DNA from: an uncultured Candidatus Competibacteraceae bacterium
GTDB taxonomy: Bacteria > Pseudomonadota > Gammaproteobacteria > Competibacterales > Competibacteraceae
Direction of reading: 5' to 3'
Length of the DNA stretch: 21,713 nucleotides
NCBI GenBank assembly: GCA_937960715.1
Contig: CALGOO010000088.1
Coordinates: 1-21,713, forward strand
The notes beneath the pieces were generated by a model. That model had not been told where the DNA came from. It searched no databases and saw only the letters and a program-made list of their open reading frames with translations. Positions 1 to 8,410 of the stretch are shown here, one piece after another. A program made the translations under genes and the position numbers. Positions within the stretch are counted from its first letter, which is position 1. Each line of letters starts with the position of its first letter.

Positions 1-1240
1 CGAGCAACTCCTCGCGCCGCTTGCCGAAATAGCGGCAGTAGGCTTCGTTGACGAACGTGATCACGCCATCCGGCGCATAGCGGCAGATCAGTTCGGTTTG
101 ATCCTCGACGATGGCGCGGTAGCGGGCCTCGCTCTCCTGCAAGGCGGCCGTTTGCGCCGCGACCTGGCGCTCCCGCTCTTGCAGGCGGGCGGCCATGTCG
201 TCGAAGGCCACCGCGACCCGGCCGATTTCATTGCGCGGATCCAGACCGATGCGATAGCTCAAATCCCCCTGGCCGATGTGCTGGACACCCGCTTGCAGGT
301 GCTGCATCGGTCGCAGCAACTGGCGCGAGAGCAGGGCGGAAATCACCTGACCGAGTGGCAGACTGATGATCAGCGATCCACCCAGCAGGCTCCACCAGGC
401 GGTTCGGCTGGTGGCGTGGGCTTCGGCCTGGGACACTTCCGCCACCGCCATCCACGAGGTTCCCGGCACCGGCGCCGTGGCACCCACCACCGGCTGGCCT
501 TGCAAATTCCGGTAATCCCCGACCCAGCTTTCCCGGCCGGCGCGCGCCAGGGCGAACAGCCTGGAATGATTGTCCAGGTGCGTATTGGCCAAGACGACCG
601 CGGGATTGGAGTGAGCGATGACGCGACCGTCCTGATTGACCAGATAGGAAAGACCGGATTCGCCGAAACGGAGGTCGGCCATCACCTCCCGCAAGATCCG
701 CATTCGCAGACGAGCGGCGATGACTCCACCTTGCCGGGTCGGCATGGCCAGGATCAGGTAGGCTTGATCCCCCATGGACACTTGTACGTCACCGACGTGG
801 TTTCGGCCCTGCCGGGCCTGCATGAACCAACGTGATTGCGGAATGGCGAACAGATTGGCCAGCACCGCGCCGTCCCTGGGTGCATGAGCCAGAACTTGAC
901 CAGTGGCATTCAGATACACGACTTCCAGAAAAGCGGGATTACGCCGCGGCAATTCCTCCAGCTTGGTCGAGTGTTCCTTGGCCAACTCGTCGCGACCGAA
1001 CAGATCCAGCAACAGCAGTATTTCCTGTTCCCGCGCCAGGAAGGCCCCGACGGTCGCGGCGGCCCGCCGCGCCGCCTCCTGCTGGCGGCCTTGCCAGCCC
1101 GCCTGCTCGGCGCGGTTCACCAGATACGCGATCCCCAACATGCTCGCCAGCAGCACGATGAGCAGCACGGTTCCAAACACCGTCAATAGTTGTCGCCGCA
1201 GGCCGCTCCGCAAGCGTATCCGACCCTGGCTCTGGTTCAT
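1..1240 (-). CDS. dCache–HAMP–PAS transmembrane sensor protein (C-terminus beyond the left edge)
   Basis: The reading frame stays open from an ATG at 1240 to the window edge, giving 413 residues. There is one transmembrane helix at about residues 18–42 and another at about 283–303. Between them is an extracytoplasmic region of about 240 residues with the look of a double-Cache sensor (segments near 'FLEVVYLNATGQVLAH' and 'LSYLVNQDGRVIAHS'). A HAMP linker follows at about 304–356, containing 'GDLSYRI' and 'NEIGRVAVAFDDM', then a PAS domain starting near residue 369 and cut by the edge. The protein should sense an external small ligand and signal inward. The output domain (histidine kinase, GGDEF/EAL or other) lies outside the window and cannot be named. 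An in-frame TAG a short distance upstream, with no other ATG between, supports this start; the ribosome binding site is weak. It is the last visible gene of a same-strand cluster, 139 bases after the membrane protein gene. Confidence 0.85.
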   Translation of the reverse strand, partial: MNQSQGRIRLRSGLRRQLLTVFGTVLLIVLLASMLGIAYLVNRAEQAGWQGRQQEAARRAAATVGAFLAREQEILLLLDLFGRDELAKEHSTKLEELPRRNPAFLEVVYLNATGQVLAHAPRDGAVLANLFAIPQSRWFMQARQGRNHVGDVQVSMGDQAYLILAMPTRQGGVIAARLRMRILREVMADLRFGESGLSYLVNQDGRVIAHSNPAVVLANTHLDNHSRLFALARAGRESWVGDYRNLQGQPVVGATAPVPGTSWMAVAEVSQAEAHATSRTAWWSLLGGSLIISLPLGQVISALLSRQLLRPMQHLQAGVQHIGQGDLSYRIGLDPRNEIGRVAVAFDDMAARLQERERQVAAQTAALQESEARYRAIVEDQTELICRYAPDGVITFVNEAYCRYFGKRREELL

Positions 1241-1296
1241 GATGACGTTCTGTTTCCCGTGCGCGAGAAGGCGGGCCTAAAGGTCGGGTACGATCA

Positions 1297-1362
1297 CGCG
1301 CCCTTCGCCGTTGCCCAAAGAGGATGTCGGCGGGCGATGAGCCGGCGATCGGCGAAGGCGCG
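1297..1362 (-). other. GC-rich inverted repeat between membrane-protein and sensor genes
   Basis: Arms at 1297–1310 (CGCGCCCTTCGCCG) and 1350–1362 (CGGCGAAGGCGCG) are complementary with a one-base bulge and enclose about 39 bases. The hairpin lies in the 139-base gap downstream of the membrane protein gene, where it could stabilise the upstream transcript or weakly attenuate transcription into the sensor gene. No U-run follows in the minus direction, so it is not a clear intrinsic terminator. Confidence 0.35.
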
Positions 1363-1379
1363 CCTCAGCCAAGGTGACA

Positions 1380-2153
1380 TTATGATGAGCGGACGCCCTT
1401 GAACAAGGTGTGGGTCATCATGGCGGCCATGGCGATCATGCCAAAGCCGAACACCCAGAGAGCATCGATTGGCGAGCCGGTTGCGTACTGCTTGGTGAAG
1501 ACCAGATAGGTATAGGTTTGATTGGCGATGAAATACAGCACGAGTCCCGCCAGCACATACCACCACGCTTTTCCCACCACGCCGCCATATAGGGCGGATG
1601 CGACTTGCAGGGTTATCGCGAGCAAGATCGGGTCAAAAAAGATGTAGCAAATCGAAACCAGAGGTAGAACGATTCCTTCCCCAAGGACCCCGTTCCAATT
1701 CGCCATCACCGAGATGACCAGGGCTCCGGCGAACAGAAGAACGGACACCAGTTTCCCCCACAATGGAGCCGAAACGCCCAGCGCGTTTTTCATCAAAAGC
1801 AGCGCGATGACAGCCAGGGGAACCAGGGCAAGATATCCAATGTCCGAATAATAGGGATAAGGCGTTTCCGCTCCATCGTTCAGCAACGGATAGGAACCGA
1901 ACAAGGCGGCGCCGATTCCCCAGGCCAACATGCCGCTGCCAAGAAACCCCCACACCCTGCGCATGGGGCTGCCTGCTGGAAAATCGGTCATGGTCCGATA
2001 GCACAATATGGCACTTAGGACCGACGAAAGCGTCTGCATGACGTTCGAGTAGTACAATCGAAACGCGGCATCCACATCCAGGGCGGCGAACAGCAAAATC
2101 AGGGAACTCAATGTAAACCAAATTGCCACCACGATCAAAGCAATCGGAGTCAT
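1380..2153 (-). CDS. Eight-helix integral membrane protein of unknown function
   Basis: This 257-residue protein is almost all hydrophobic helices, at about residues 4–24, 35–52, 67–87, 104–121, 131–150, 160–186, 197–218 and 229–250. The motif 'PYYSDIGYLALVPL' (about 100–113) recalls the P-x-x-x-D-x-x-Y-L-x-x-x-P pattern seen in membrane sensor modules attached to GGDEF/EAL proteins. Here no soluble output domain is attached. The start has a strong AAGGAG ribosome binding site seven bases upstream of the ATG. It lies 73 bases after the PATAN-like gene and 139 bases before the dCache sensor gene, all on one strand, so a role as a membrane partner in a signalling module is plausible but inferred. 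I do not recognise a named family. Confidence 0.8.
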   Translation of the reverse strand: MTPIALIVVAIWFTLSSLILLFAALDVDAAFRLYYSNVMQTLSSVLSAILCYRTMTDFPAGSPMRRVWGFLGSGMLAWGIGAALFGSYPLLNDGAETPYPYYSDIGYLALVPLAVIALLLMKNALGVSAPLWGKLVSVLLFAGALVISVMANWNGVLGEGIVLPLVSICYIFFDPILLAITLQVASALYGGVVGKAWWYVLAGLVLYFIANQTYTYLVFTKQYATGSPIDALWVFGFGMIAMAAMMTHTLFKGVRSS

Positions 2154-2226
2154 TTTCTATCTCCTTGGATTTCAAGGTCTTCAAAATATGGGAAGGGATG
2201 AACGCCGTTATCGCGCATGGATCGAC

Positions 2227-2793
2227 TCAGATTATTTTTTTATAAAGCGGTTGAAACATCTTCTCCACCTGATCCTTGCTCAGCATCAGCATGGCCTTTG
2301 CCTTGCATTGATTCAGGAATTCATTTGGATTTTGATAGGGTGAATGGGATTCGGCAATCTTTTCAATTTCCTTGACTATCCCTGGTCCGTAGATTTTCTT
2401 GAGCAATGCTTCCACTTCTTTTTGCAGTTCATATCGAAGCTCCTGCCGAAGCAGTTCGTGCTGGAAATCGGTATTTTCGACAACGTTACCGGAAAGCAGT
2501 TTTTCAAGATCGATCAGCACATCGGTGATGGAAGGAGTATTGGGTTCCTTCGCGCTGCCGCCAACGTCCGAGCGCGGCATGAAAATGACTTCCTCAATCG
2601 CAATCGACAGCAATTTTTCGAGAGCGGCCACGCCGGTTCTTTGGGAGTAACTGATATCTAAAATTTCTCCAAGACCAACCTGCATCATCCCGGCGCGCCT
2701 GGAGCCGTTTTCCCTGGCGTAGACATAAATCCTGCCGGTTTTCCTATCGGTCCTTATCGATGAAAGCGTATGGTAAAGGTCTTGCAGGGACAT
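2227..2793 (-). CDS. PATAN/DUF4388-like protein with helical C-terminal domain
   Basis: I chose the ATG at 2793 (188 residues) because GGAGAGAGGA sits just upstream and a good promoter lies about 150 bases further upstream. The in-frame start at 3114 would lie upstream of that promoter and adds low-complexity sequence. Residues 1–75 show the DUF4388/PATAN pattern: an N-terminal helix, a Gly-rich turn 'KTGRIYVYARENG', a strand with 'GLGEILDISY', then 'GVAALEKLLS'. These domains are regulatory modules found with receivers and chemotaxis-like systems. A linker follows, then a charged helical region (about 112–188), including 'YGPGIVKEIEKIAESHSP', that resembles the C-terminal helical domains fused to such proteins. 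No catalytic residue is visible. It is soluble and probably cytoplasmic. It is richer in A/T and lysine than its neighbours, which suggests different ancestry. Family assignment is by pattern only. Confidence 0.7.
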   Translation of the reverse strand: MSLQDLYHTLSSIRTDRKTGRIYVYARENGSRRAGMMQVGLGEILDISYSQRTGVAALEKLLSIAIEEVIFMPRSDVGGSAKEPNTPSITDVLIDLEKLLSGNVVENTDFQHELLRQELRYELQKEVEALLKKIYGPGIVKEIEKIAESHSPYQNPNEFLNQCKAKAMLMLSKDQVEKMFQPLYKKII

Positions 2794-3134
2794 GGTATCG
2801 ATCCTCTCTCCAATGCCGCGACCGCTCCGGTAAGGCAAGCTCGAAGGCCTGGCTTCCGTCGGGAACGGATTCGAATTAAAAAATATACATTCGTTAATAT
2901 TAAAGGACGGTTCCAGAACCGGCCCACACTTCAATCCAACCGTTTTATATAGAGTGAAGATGGTTAAAATGCAATTTTTTGTAAATACAATTTTGCAATC
3001 AATGGACGAAAGTTCAGCATTGCGACTGCGGAACCTTGAGAGTGTCGCATCGACGAGAATTGAGCACCTGTCCAAGAAACCCTGGCGCGTTCGCCGGCCG
3101 ATAAAGGGCAACACGCAATCGTTCAGATCCCCTG
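2794..3134. other. AT-rich intergenic leader and promoter region
   Basis: No convincing gene is present between the PATAN-like start and the repeat block. The stretch is AT-rich for this window and contains the promoter at 2939–2974 and a small inverted repeat, GGTTC-CA-GAACC, near 2910–2921 inside the transcribed leader. Short frames on both strands lack family features. Confidence 0.5.
2939..2974 (-). promoter_or_regulatory. Sigma70-type promoter for the PATAN-like gene cluster
   Basis: On the minus strand a TTGCAT −35 box (2969–2974) is separated by exactly 17 bases from a TATATA −10 box (2946–2951) in AT-rich DNA. Transcription would start near 2939 and give a leader of about 150 bases before the ATG at 2793. 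A near-palindrome TTGTA-AA-TACAA at 2979–2990 lies just upstream of the −35 box and could bind a regulator. Confidence 0.5.
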
Positions 3135-3285
3135 GTGGTTTCGCCCCGTATTGATGGGTTTCGCCCCGTATTGATGGGTTTCGCTACGCTCAACCCATCC
3201 TACGAAGAAACAATGGGTTGTAGGATGGGTTGTAGGATGGGTTGTAGGATGGGTTGTAGGATGGGTTGAGGAACGAAACCCATCG
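3135..3285. repeat. Composite repeat: 20-bp direct repeats, 12-bp tandem repeats and an inverted repeat
   Basis: A 20-bp unit (TTGATGGGTTTCGCCCCGTA) appears at 3151–3170, partially before it at 3135–3150, and in diverged form at 3171–3190. Four perfect tandem copies of TGGGTTGTAGGA occupy 3214–3261, with a partial fifth to 3270. The segment 3173–3203 (GATGGGTTTCG…CAACCCATCCTAC) is the near-exact reverse complement of 3256–3284, so the tandem array lies between the arms of an imperfect inverted repeat. Elements of the form GTAGGATGGGTT…AACCCATC are dispersed, REP-like intergenic repeats in many environmental gammaproteobacteria. Here one has expanded internally. It lies between the 3' end of the hybrid kinase gene and the upstream side of the PATAN-like gene. 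Confidence 0.9.
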
Positions 3286-3341
3286 CCGTGCGGGACGAGG
3301 GGGATCTGAATGCTTACAAAAACGCCTTCATTTTGGACGCA

Positions 3342-5576
3342 CTATTGAACATCGTTGAGTCGCTGCCGAACCCAATGCGCCAACTGTTTTTTGGAATATG
3401 GCTTGGTCAGCACCGGGATGGGCGGCGGAGCGTCGGTGGATACGACGCGCGCTTGCTCGTAGCGGCCGGTCGCCAACAGGCACTTGACGGTCGGGCGATG
3501 GGTGGAAAGCCAGTTCGCCAAATCGTAACCGTTCAAATCGCCCGGCATGACGATGTCGCTGAAAACCGCCTGGATATCGGGTTCGGTTTCCAAAATCGCG
3601 ATGGCTTCCTGAGCGTCGGCGGCTTCCAGCACCGGATAGCCGAGATCGCGCAGGTAACGGCAGGCCAGCCGCCGCACGCGGGTTTCATCCTCCACCACCA
3701 GGATCGTCTCGGCGCCTTCCGCCGGGGCGAGGAGGCGCGGCGACGGCGGCAAGGGGGGTGGTGGCGATGGCATTTCTCGCGCGATCCGCGCGCTGATCGG
3801 TTCCAAGGCGGGCAAGAACAGACGGACGGTGGTTCCCCGGCCGGGTTGACTGTCGATGGTGATCCCTCCCTGGGATTGGGTGGCGAACCCGTACACGGTG
3901 GACAGGCCCAGACCGGTCCCCTTGCCGAAGGGTTTGGTGGTGAAGAACGGTTCGCAGGCTCGCGCCAGGGTGTCGGCGTCCATGCCGATCCCTGAATCAG
4001 CCACCATCACTACCACGTACCGGCCCGGAACCAGATGAGTGACCGGCGCCACCGCTTCGCTTTGGATATCGAGGGTAGTGGTGTGGACATCAAGAATTCC
4101 TCCCTCGGCCATGGCGTCCTGCGCGTTGATCATCAGGTTTAGAAGCGCTGCCTGCAATTGCCCAGGATCGGTCATGACATCGGGAAGCGTCGGGTCGGTC
4201 TCCACCCGCAGGCGGATGGTCGGTTCCAGCACCCGATCCAACAAACGTTGAAGACTCTGAACGACTCGATTTACCCGGGCGCGTTGTAGCCGCAAGGGTT
4301 GCTGGCGGGAAAACGCCAGCAGACCGTTCGTCAATTCGGCGCCCTGTCGCGCCGCCGACAAGGCATCCTCGATGAGCAAGACCCCATCCGAATCGGATCG
4401 ATCGCCGTTTTGCTCTTGAAGGATTTCAAGATTGCCCTTGATCACCGTCAGCAGATTATTGAAATCGTGGGCGATTCCTCCGGTGAGTCGCCCAATCGCC
4501 TCCAGTTTGCGCGCCTGCGCCAATTGCGTTTCCTGATCGCGTCGGGTTTGCATCTCCCGCTCCAACAGCGTCTTGGTGGCTGATAATGCGTTTTCGGCTT
4601 CCTTGCGTTCGGTGATATCGCGGACGATCGCGATGATTTGGGCGCCCTTCTGAAAGGGCACTATGCGCGCCTCAAAGTGTCTTTTTCCCAGAGGCACGGT
4701 CAGGGAGTACTCGATGCACTCCAGCAAGCCGGTGCTGAGGGCCCGTTCGATGGCCTTCCGAAATCCGGCGGCCAAATCCGGCGGCAAGATCTGATCGACG
4801 TGCTTGCCCAGGAATTCCTCTGGTGGGACATAGAGATGCGAACAGTTTCCAGCCATGTAATCCAGGAAGGCGCCGTCGCGGTCAAGACGGAAATAGAGAT
4901 CCGGCAGCACCTGGAAGACGGCGGCCAATTCGTCTATTGCTCGCCGCTGACCTTCCTCGGCCTTCTTGCGCTCGGTGATGTCCCTCCCCACGCCAATGAT
5001 GGCCACGACCTGGTTCTGTTCGTTCAGCACCGCTGTGTCGGCCCACCCGAACCAGCGCCAGCCCGCCGCGGTCAGGGCGCGCTGCTCGACATAAGCCCGG
5101 TAGGGTGGCCGGAACAGATCCTCCATGGCCTTGGCCGTCGATTCTCGGTCCTCTTCATGCACCAGGGGCATGAGGGTCTGGCCCAGTAATTCCGCCTCGG
5201 TTTTGCCAAAGGTTTGGCAGTAAGAGGGGCTGACGAACAGGAAGCGGTTTTCGGGATCGACCTTGACGACCAGGTCGGTCTGATGTTCGATCAAAAGGCG
5301 GTATTTCTCCTCGCTCGCCCGTAACGCCACCTCGACCCGCTGGTGTACGACATGGAACATCCTGGCGATCAGGAACCCCAGCAACAACCCCAGAACCAGG
5401 GCGACGCAGTGCAACGCGGCGATCCAGGTTGCATCGGCCCGAGTTTGTTCCATGCAAAAATATTCGGTCAGGCCGACGCTTCCGAAGACCAGCAGCAGGA
5501 GAGGCGCTATCAGAACGGCGCGAGGGGGAATGCCGCCGGACCCTGGTGACCGGAGCCGGAATTGTCGACCTGGCAT
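3342..5576 (-). CDS. Hybrid sensor histidine kinase (2 TM, PAS-PAS-HisKA-HATPase-REC)
   Basis: This 744-residue membrane-bound signalling kinase has two helices at about 20–40 and 52–72 with almost no periplasmic loop, so sensing is probably by the cytoplasmic PAS domains. PAS1 (about 88–205) and PAS2 (about 212–326) each end in the typical 'RDITERK'. The dimerisation box is 'GGIAHDFNNLL' with phospho-acceptor His370. The ATPase domain shows the N-box 'NLMINAQDAM' (480–489), G1 'DSGIGM' (527–532) and G2 'GTGLGL' (553–558). After a proline-rich linker (602–613) comes a receiver with acidic pair Glu629/Asp630, phospho-acceptor Asp674 and Lys725. There is no HPt domain, so onward phosphotransfer would need a separate protein, or the receiver modulates the kinase. 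AGGAGAG upstream supports the ATG. The divergent response regulator gene at 6007 is a possible but unproven partner. The signal is unknown. Confidence 0.92.
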   Translation of the reverse strand: MPGRQFRLRSPGSGGIPPRAVLIAPLLLLVFGSVGLTEYFCMEQTRADATWIAALHCVALVLGLLLGFLIARMFHVVHQRVEVALRASEEKYRLLIEHQTDLVVKVDPENRFLFVSPSYCQTFGKTEAELLGQTLMPLVHEEDRESTAKAMEDLFRPPYRAYVEQRALTAAGWRWFGWADTAVLNEQNQVVAIIGVGRDITERKKAEEGQRRAIDELAAVFQVLPDLYFRLDRDGAFLDYMAGNCSHLYVPPEEFLGKHVDQILPPDLAAGFRKAIERALSTGLLECIEYSLTVPLGKRHFEARIVPFQKGAQIIAIVRDITERKEAENALSATKTLLEREMQTRRDQETQLAQARKLEAIGRLTGGIAHDFNNLLTVIKGNLEILQEQNGDRSDSDGVLLIEDALSAARQGAELTNGLLAFSRQQPLRLQRARVNRVVQSLQRLLDRVLEPTIRLRVETDPTLPDVMTDPGQLQAALLNLMINAQDAMAEGGILDVHTTTLDIQSEAVAPVTHLVPGRYVVVMVADSGIGMDADTLARACEPFFTTKPFGKGTGLGLSTVYGFATQSQGGITIDSQPGRGTTVRLFLPALEPISARIAREMPSPPPPLPPSPRLLAPAEGAETILVVEDETRVRRLACRYLRDLGYPVLEAADAQEAIAILETEPDIQAVFSDIVMPGDLNGYDLANWLSTHRPTVKCLLATGRYEQARVVSTDAPPPIPVLTKPYSKKQLAHWVRQRLNDVQ

Positions 5577-6006
5577 TGCTTTCTCTCCTGGCTGGCCCCA
5601 TGAATCACCCGTGGTTTCCGCGCCGGTCTCGGCAAGGCCGGCAATCGGCGCCGGGTGTCGTGTGATCGCTTTTCCGAAACCTTACGGATATGTCTCTTCG
5701 GTTCCTTAAGGAAACTCCGACTCTTCCGAATGGATATCGGGTTTTTTCGCCCCCCAAATTCAGGGTTTTCCCGATACCCAAGCTTTCCCCAGGCGCATAC
5801 CCTACTCATTGTCGCAATCATGATCATGAATTCGATGAACCTTCCGCGGGTTTTCCGCAAAAGTCGTGCGGACAAGACCTGGTAATCATTCGTTAAGGCC
5901 AATGGGTTAAGAAGCCATGCTTAACAATCTAGCCCGCGCTGAGAACCGTCGCTATCACCAGGAAATTCACGAAAGAACGATTTGCAATATGAATCGGGAA
6001 GGGAGC
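5577..6006. promoter_or_regulatory. Divergent intergenic region between hybrid kinase and response regulator
   Basis: About 430 bases separate the two divergent start codons and must hold both promoters. Two perfect 12-bp palindromes are visible: TTCCTTAAGGAA at 5702–5713 and TCATGATCATGA at 5818–5829. Either could be an operator. A minus-strand frame of 130 codons (5510–5902) overlaps the kinase start and lacks protein-like features. I see no unambiguous −35/−10 pair. Confidence 0.4.
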
Positions 6007-6700
<694 letters not shown>

Positions 6701-6726
<26 letters not shown>

Positions 6727-6835
6727 GATCGATGAGGTGATCGTTGTCGGCCAGGAAATCCAAAGACCATAGCGGCATCTCCGGCTCGGCCAGGATCAGG
6801 GCCTTGGAATCAAAGCAGGCCGGTTGTCCGTTCAC
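6701..6835 (-). CDS. Possible short ORF after urtE (44 residues, GTG start)
   Basis: A GTG at 6835 overlaps the urtE stop codon and opens a 44-codon frame ending at TAA 6701–6703. Its 3' end overlaps the antisense end of the response regulator gene by 26 bases. The product is acidic (contains 'MPLWSLDFLADNDHLIDLTR') with mixed, protein-like composition. I do not recognise it. It could be a small protein translationally coupled to urtE, the remnant of a longer gene, or chance. Confidence 0.25.
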
Positions 6836-7602
6836 ACCGTCAGGTATTGCCTGACCAAGCCATCGTCCAGGTCCGCCATCGCCCCGATTGCCACCGCCCG
6901 ACCCTTATCCACGATGCAAAATCGCTGCGCGACCCAGCGGGCGAACGGCAATTTCTGCTCCACCAGCAACACGGTCATGCCCTGCTCCCGGTTCAGCCGT
7001 TGGACCGCCGCGCCGATTTCCCGGACGATGGCGGCCTGTTCGCGGACCCGGTCGATCTGTTCCTGGTTCAACTGACGGATGACCCGGCCGATTTCCCGGA
7101 CCACGTTAGGCTGGATACCCTCGGTGGGTTCGTCGAGAATCAACAGGCGTGGTTCCAGCACCAGGGCGCGGCCGATGGCCAACTGCTGCTGCTGGCCGCC
7201 GGACAGGTCGCCGCCGCGCCGCTTGAGCATGGTCTTCAGCACCGGGAACATCTCGAAGATCATTTCGGGAATCTGGCGCGGCCGCCGGGGATTGGCCGCC
7301 AAGCCGATTTTCAGGTTTTCCTCGACTGTCAGCAGCGGGAAAATCTGCCGGCCCTGCGGCACGTAGCCGATGCCCAGCGGCGCGCGGCGTTCCGCCGGCA
7401 GGCGGTTCAGTTCCGCGTCGGCGAAGGCGATCCGGCCGGAGCGGATCGGCAGCAATCCCATGATGCATTTCAGCAGAGTGGTCTTGCCGACGCCGTTGCG
7501 GCCCATCAGGCTGATGACCGCGCCTTCCGGCACTTCCAGCCCGAGATCCCACAGCGTGTGGGACTCGCCGTAATACTGGTTCAGACCTTCAATGGTAAGC
7601 AT
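6832..7602 (-). CDS. urtE: Urea ABC transporter ATP-binding subunit UrtE with internal duplication
   Basis: This is the second ATPase of the UrtABCDE urea importer, on the cytoplasmic face. Walker A is 'GRNGVGKTT' (34–42), the Q-loop 'YVPQGRQIFP' (80–89), the signature 'LSGGQQQQLAIGRAL' (133–147) and Walker B 'LLILDEP' (153–159). The switch position has 'VEQ' (214–216), normal for UrtE/LivF. At 256 residues it is about 25 longer than usual UrtE proteins. The excess is a duplicated helix between the D-loop and the switch: 'VREIGRVIRQLNQEQ' (168–182) is repeated as 'VREIGAAVQRLNREQ' (193–207). It is last in the urt operon, its start overlapping urtD by 14 bases. Identity as UrtE rather than LivF rests on the linked urtA–D. 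No ureABC genes follow. Confidence 0.93.
   Translation of the reverse strand: MLTIEGLNQYYGESHTLWDLGLEVPEGAVISLMGRNGVGKTTLLKCIMGLLPIRSGRIAFADAELNRLPAERRAPLGIGYVPQGRQIFPLLTVEENLKIGLAANPRRPRQIPEMIFEMFPVLKTMLKRRGGDLSGGQQQQLAIGRALVLEPRLLILDEPTEGIQPNVVREIGRVIRQLNQEQIDRVREQAAIVREIGAAVQRLNREQGMTVLLVEQKLPFARWVAQRFCIVDKGRAVAIGAMADLDDGLVRQYLTV
6989..7101 (-). repeat. 75-bp imperfect tandem duplication within urtE
   Basis: The segments around 6991–7026 and 7066–7101 match at a fixed offset of 75 bases. The 14-mer CCGATTTCCCGGAC occurs exactly at 7013–7026 and 7088–7101, and GTTCA at 6991 and 7066. The offset is 25 codons, so the frame is kept. The copies have diverged at several positions, so the event is not recent. 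Confidence 0.85.
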
Positions 7603-8410
7603 CGCCGGCTCCCAGATAAACTTCGATGACGGTCGGGTCTTCCTGCAACTCGTCCAGCCGCCCTTCCGCCAGCACCCGCCCTTGGTGTAACACCGTGACC
7701 CGGTCGGCGATGGAGCGCACGAAGCCCATGTCGTGCTCGACCACCACCACCGAATGGCTGCCGGCCAGCGAGCGGAGCAGTTCGGCGGTGCGATCCATCT
7801 CCGCCGGAGTCATGCCCGCCACCGGCTCGTCGACCAGCAGCAGGCGCGGCTCCTGCATCAGCAACATGCCGATTTCCAGCCATTGCTTCTGGCCGTGCGC
7901 CAGAATTCCGGCCAGGCGCCCGCCGTGCTCGGTCAGGCCGATCCGATCCAGCACGGCGGCGATGCGGTCGCGTTCCTCGCCCGACAGCCGAGTGGTCATC
8001 AACCCCCGCAGCCGCTTGGCGCCGGACATCGCCAGTTCCAGGTTTTCCAGCACCGTCAGCGGCTCGATCACGGTCGGCCGCTGGAATTTGCGGCCGATGC
8101 CGACGCGGGCGATGGCCGGCTCGTCCAGCTTGAGCAGGTCGATGGTCTGGCCGAAGAATACCCGCCCGGCGTCGGGTTTGGTCTTGCCGGTGATGATGTC
8201 CATCATCGTGGTCTTGCCGGCGCCATTGGGGCCGATGATGCAGCGCAGTTCGCCGTCGCCGATGTACAGCGACAGATTATCAATCGCCTTGAACCCGTCG
8301 AAACTGACGCTGACGCCTTCCAGATAAAGGAGGATGCCGTGGGTCGCGTCGACCGGGCCGACCGGCGGATGCATACCCGCCGCGTCGAGTTCCGAAATCA
8401 GTTCGCTCAT
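7589..8410 (-). CDS. urtD: Urea ABC transporter ATP-binding subunit UrtD
   Basis: This 273-residue ATPase subunit of the urea importer has Walker A 'GPNGAGKTT' (60–68), Q-loop 'GRKFQRPTVIEPLTV' (106–120), the atypical UrtD signature 'LAHGQKQWLEIGMLL' (170–184) in place of LSGGQ, Walker B 'LLLVDEP' (190–196) and switch His226. The start is ATG 8410, which overlaps the urtC stop in an ATGA arrangement, typical of translational coupling. The same frame stays open far upstream through urtC, but that part is a shadow. A stretch of about 25 residues precedes the ABC core, as is common in UrtD. Its 3' end overlaps the urtE start by 14 bases. Confidence 0.95.
   Translation of the reverse strand: MSELISELDAAGMHPPVGPVDATHGILLYLEGVSVSFDGFKAIDNLSLYIGDGELRCIIGPNGAGKTTMMDIITGKTKPDAGRVFFGQTIDLLKLDEPAIARVGIGRKFQRPTVIEPLTVLENLELAMSGAKRLRGLMTTRLSGEERDRIAAVLDRIGLTEHGGRLAGILAHGQKQWLEIGMLLMQEPRLLLVDEPVAGMTPAEMDRTAELLRSLAGSHSVVVVEHDMGFVRSIADRVTVLHQGRVLAEGRLDELQEDPTVIEVYLGAGDAYH

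Noticed and set aside
98..835. Plus-strand open frame of 245 codons
   Set aside because: It is antisense to the dCache–HAMP–PAS sensor frame, which has recognisable domains. The plus-strand product is rich in Gln, His, Arg and Gly with no family motif.
2794..3114. N-terminal extension of the PATAN-like gene to an ATG at 3114
   Set aside because: The extension has no domain features and would start upstream of a good promoter (2939–2974), while ATG 2793 has a strong ribosome binding site directly upstream.
3135..3285. CRISPR array
   Set aside because: The repeat unit is 12 bp and perfectly contiguous with no spacers, and there are no cas genes. It is a tandem repeat within a palindromic element.
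5510..5902. Minus-strand frame of 130 codons upstream of the hybrid kinase
   Set aside because: It overlaps the kinase start in another frame and has Arg/Lys/Ser-rich composition without motifs. The region is better read as a divergent promoter region.
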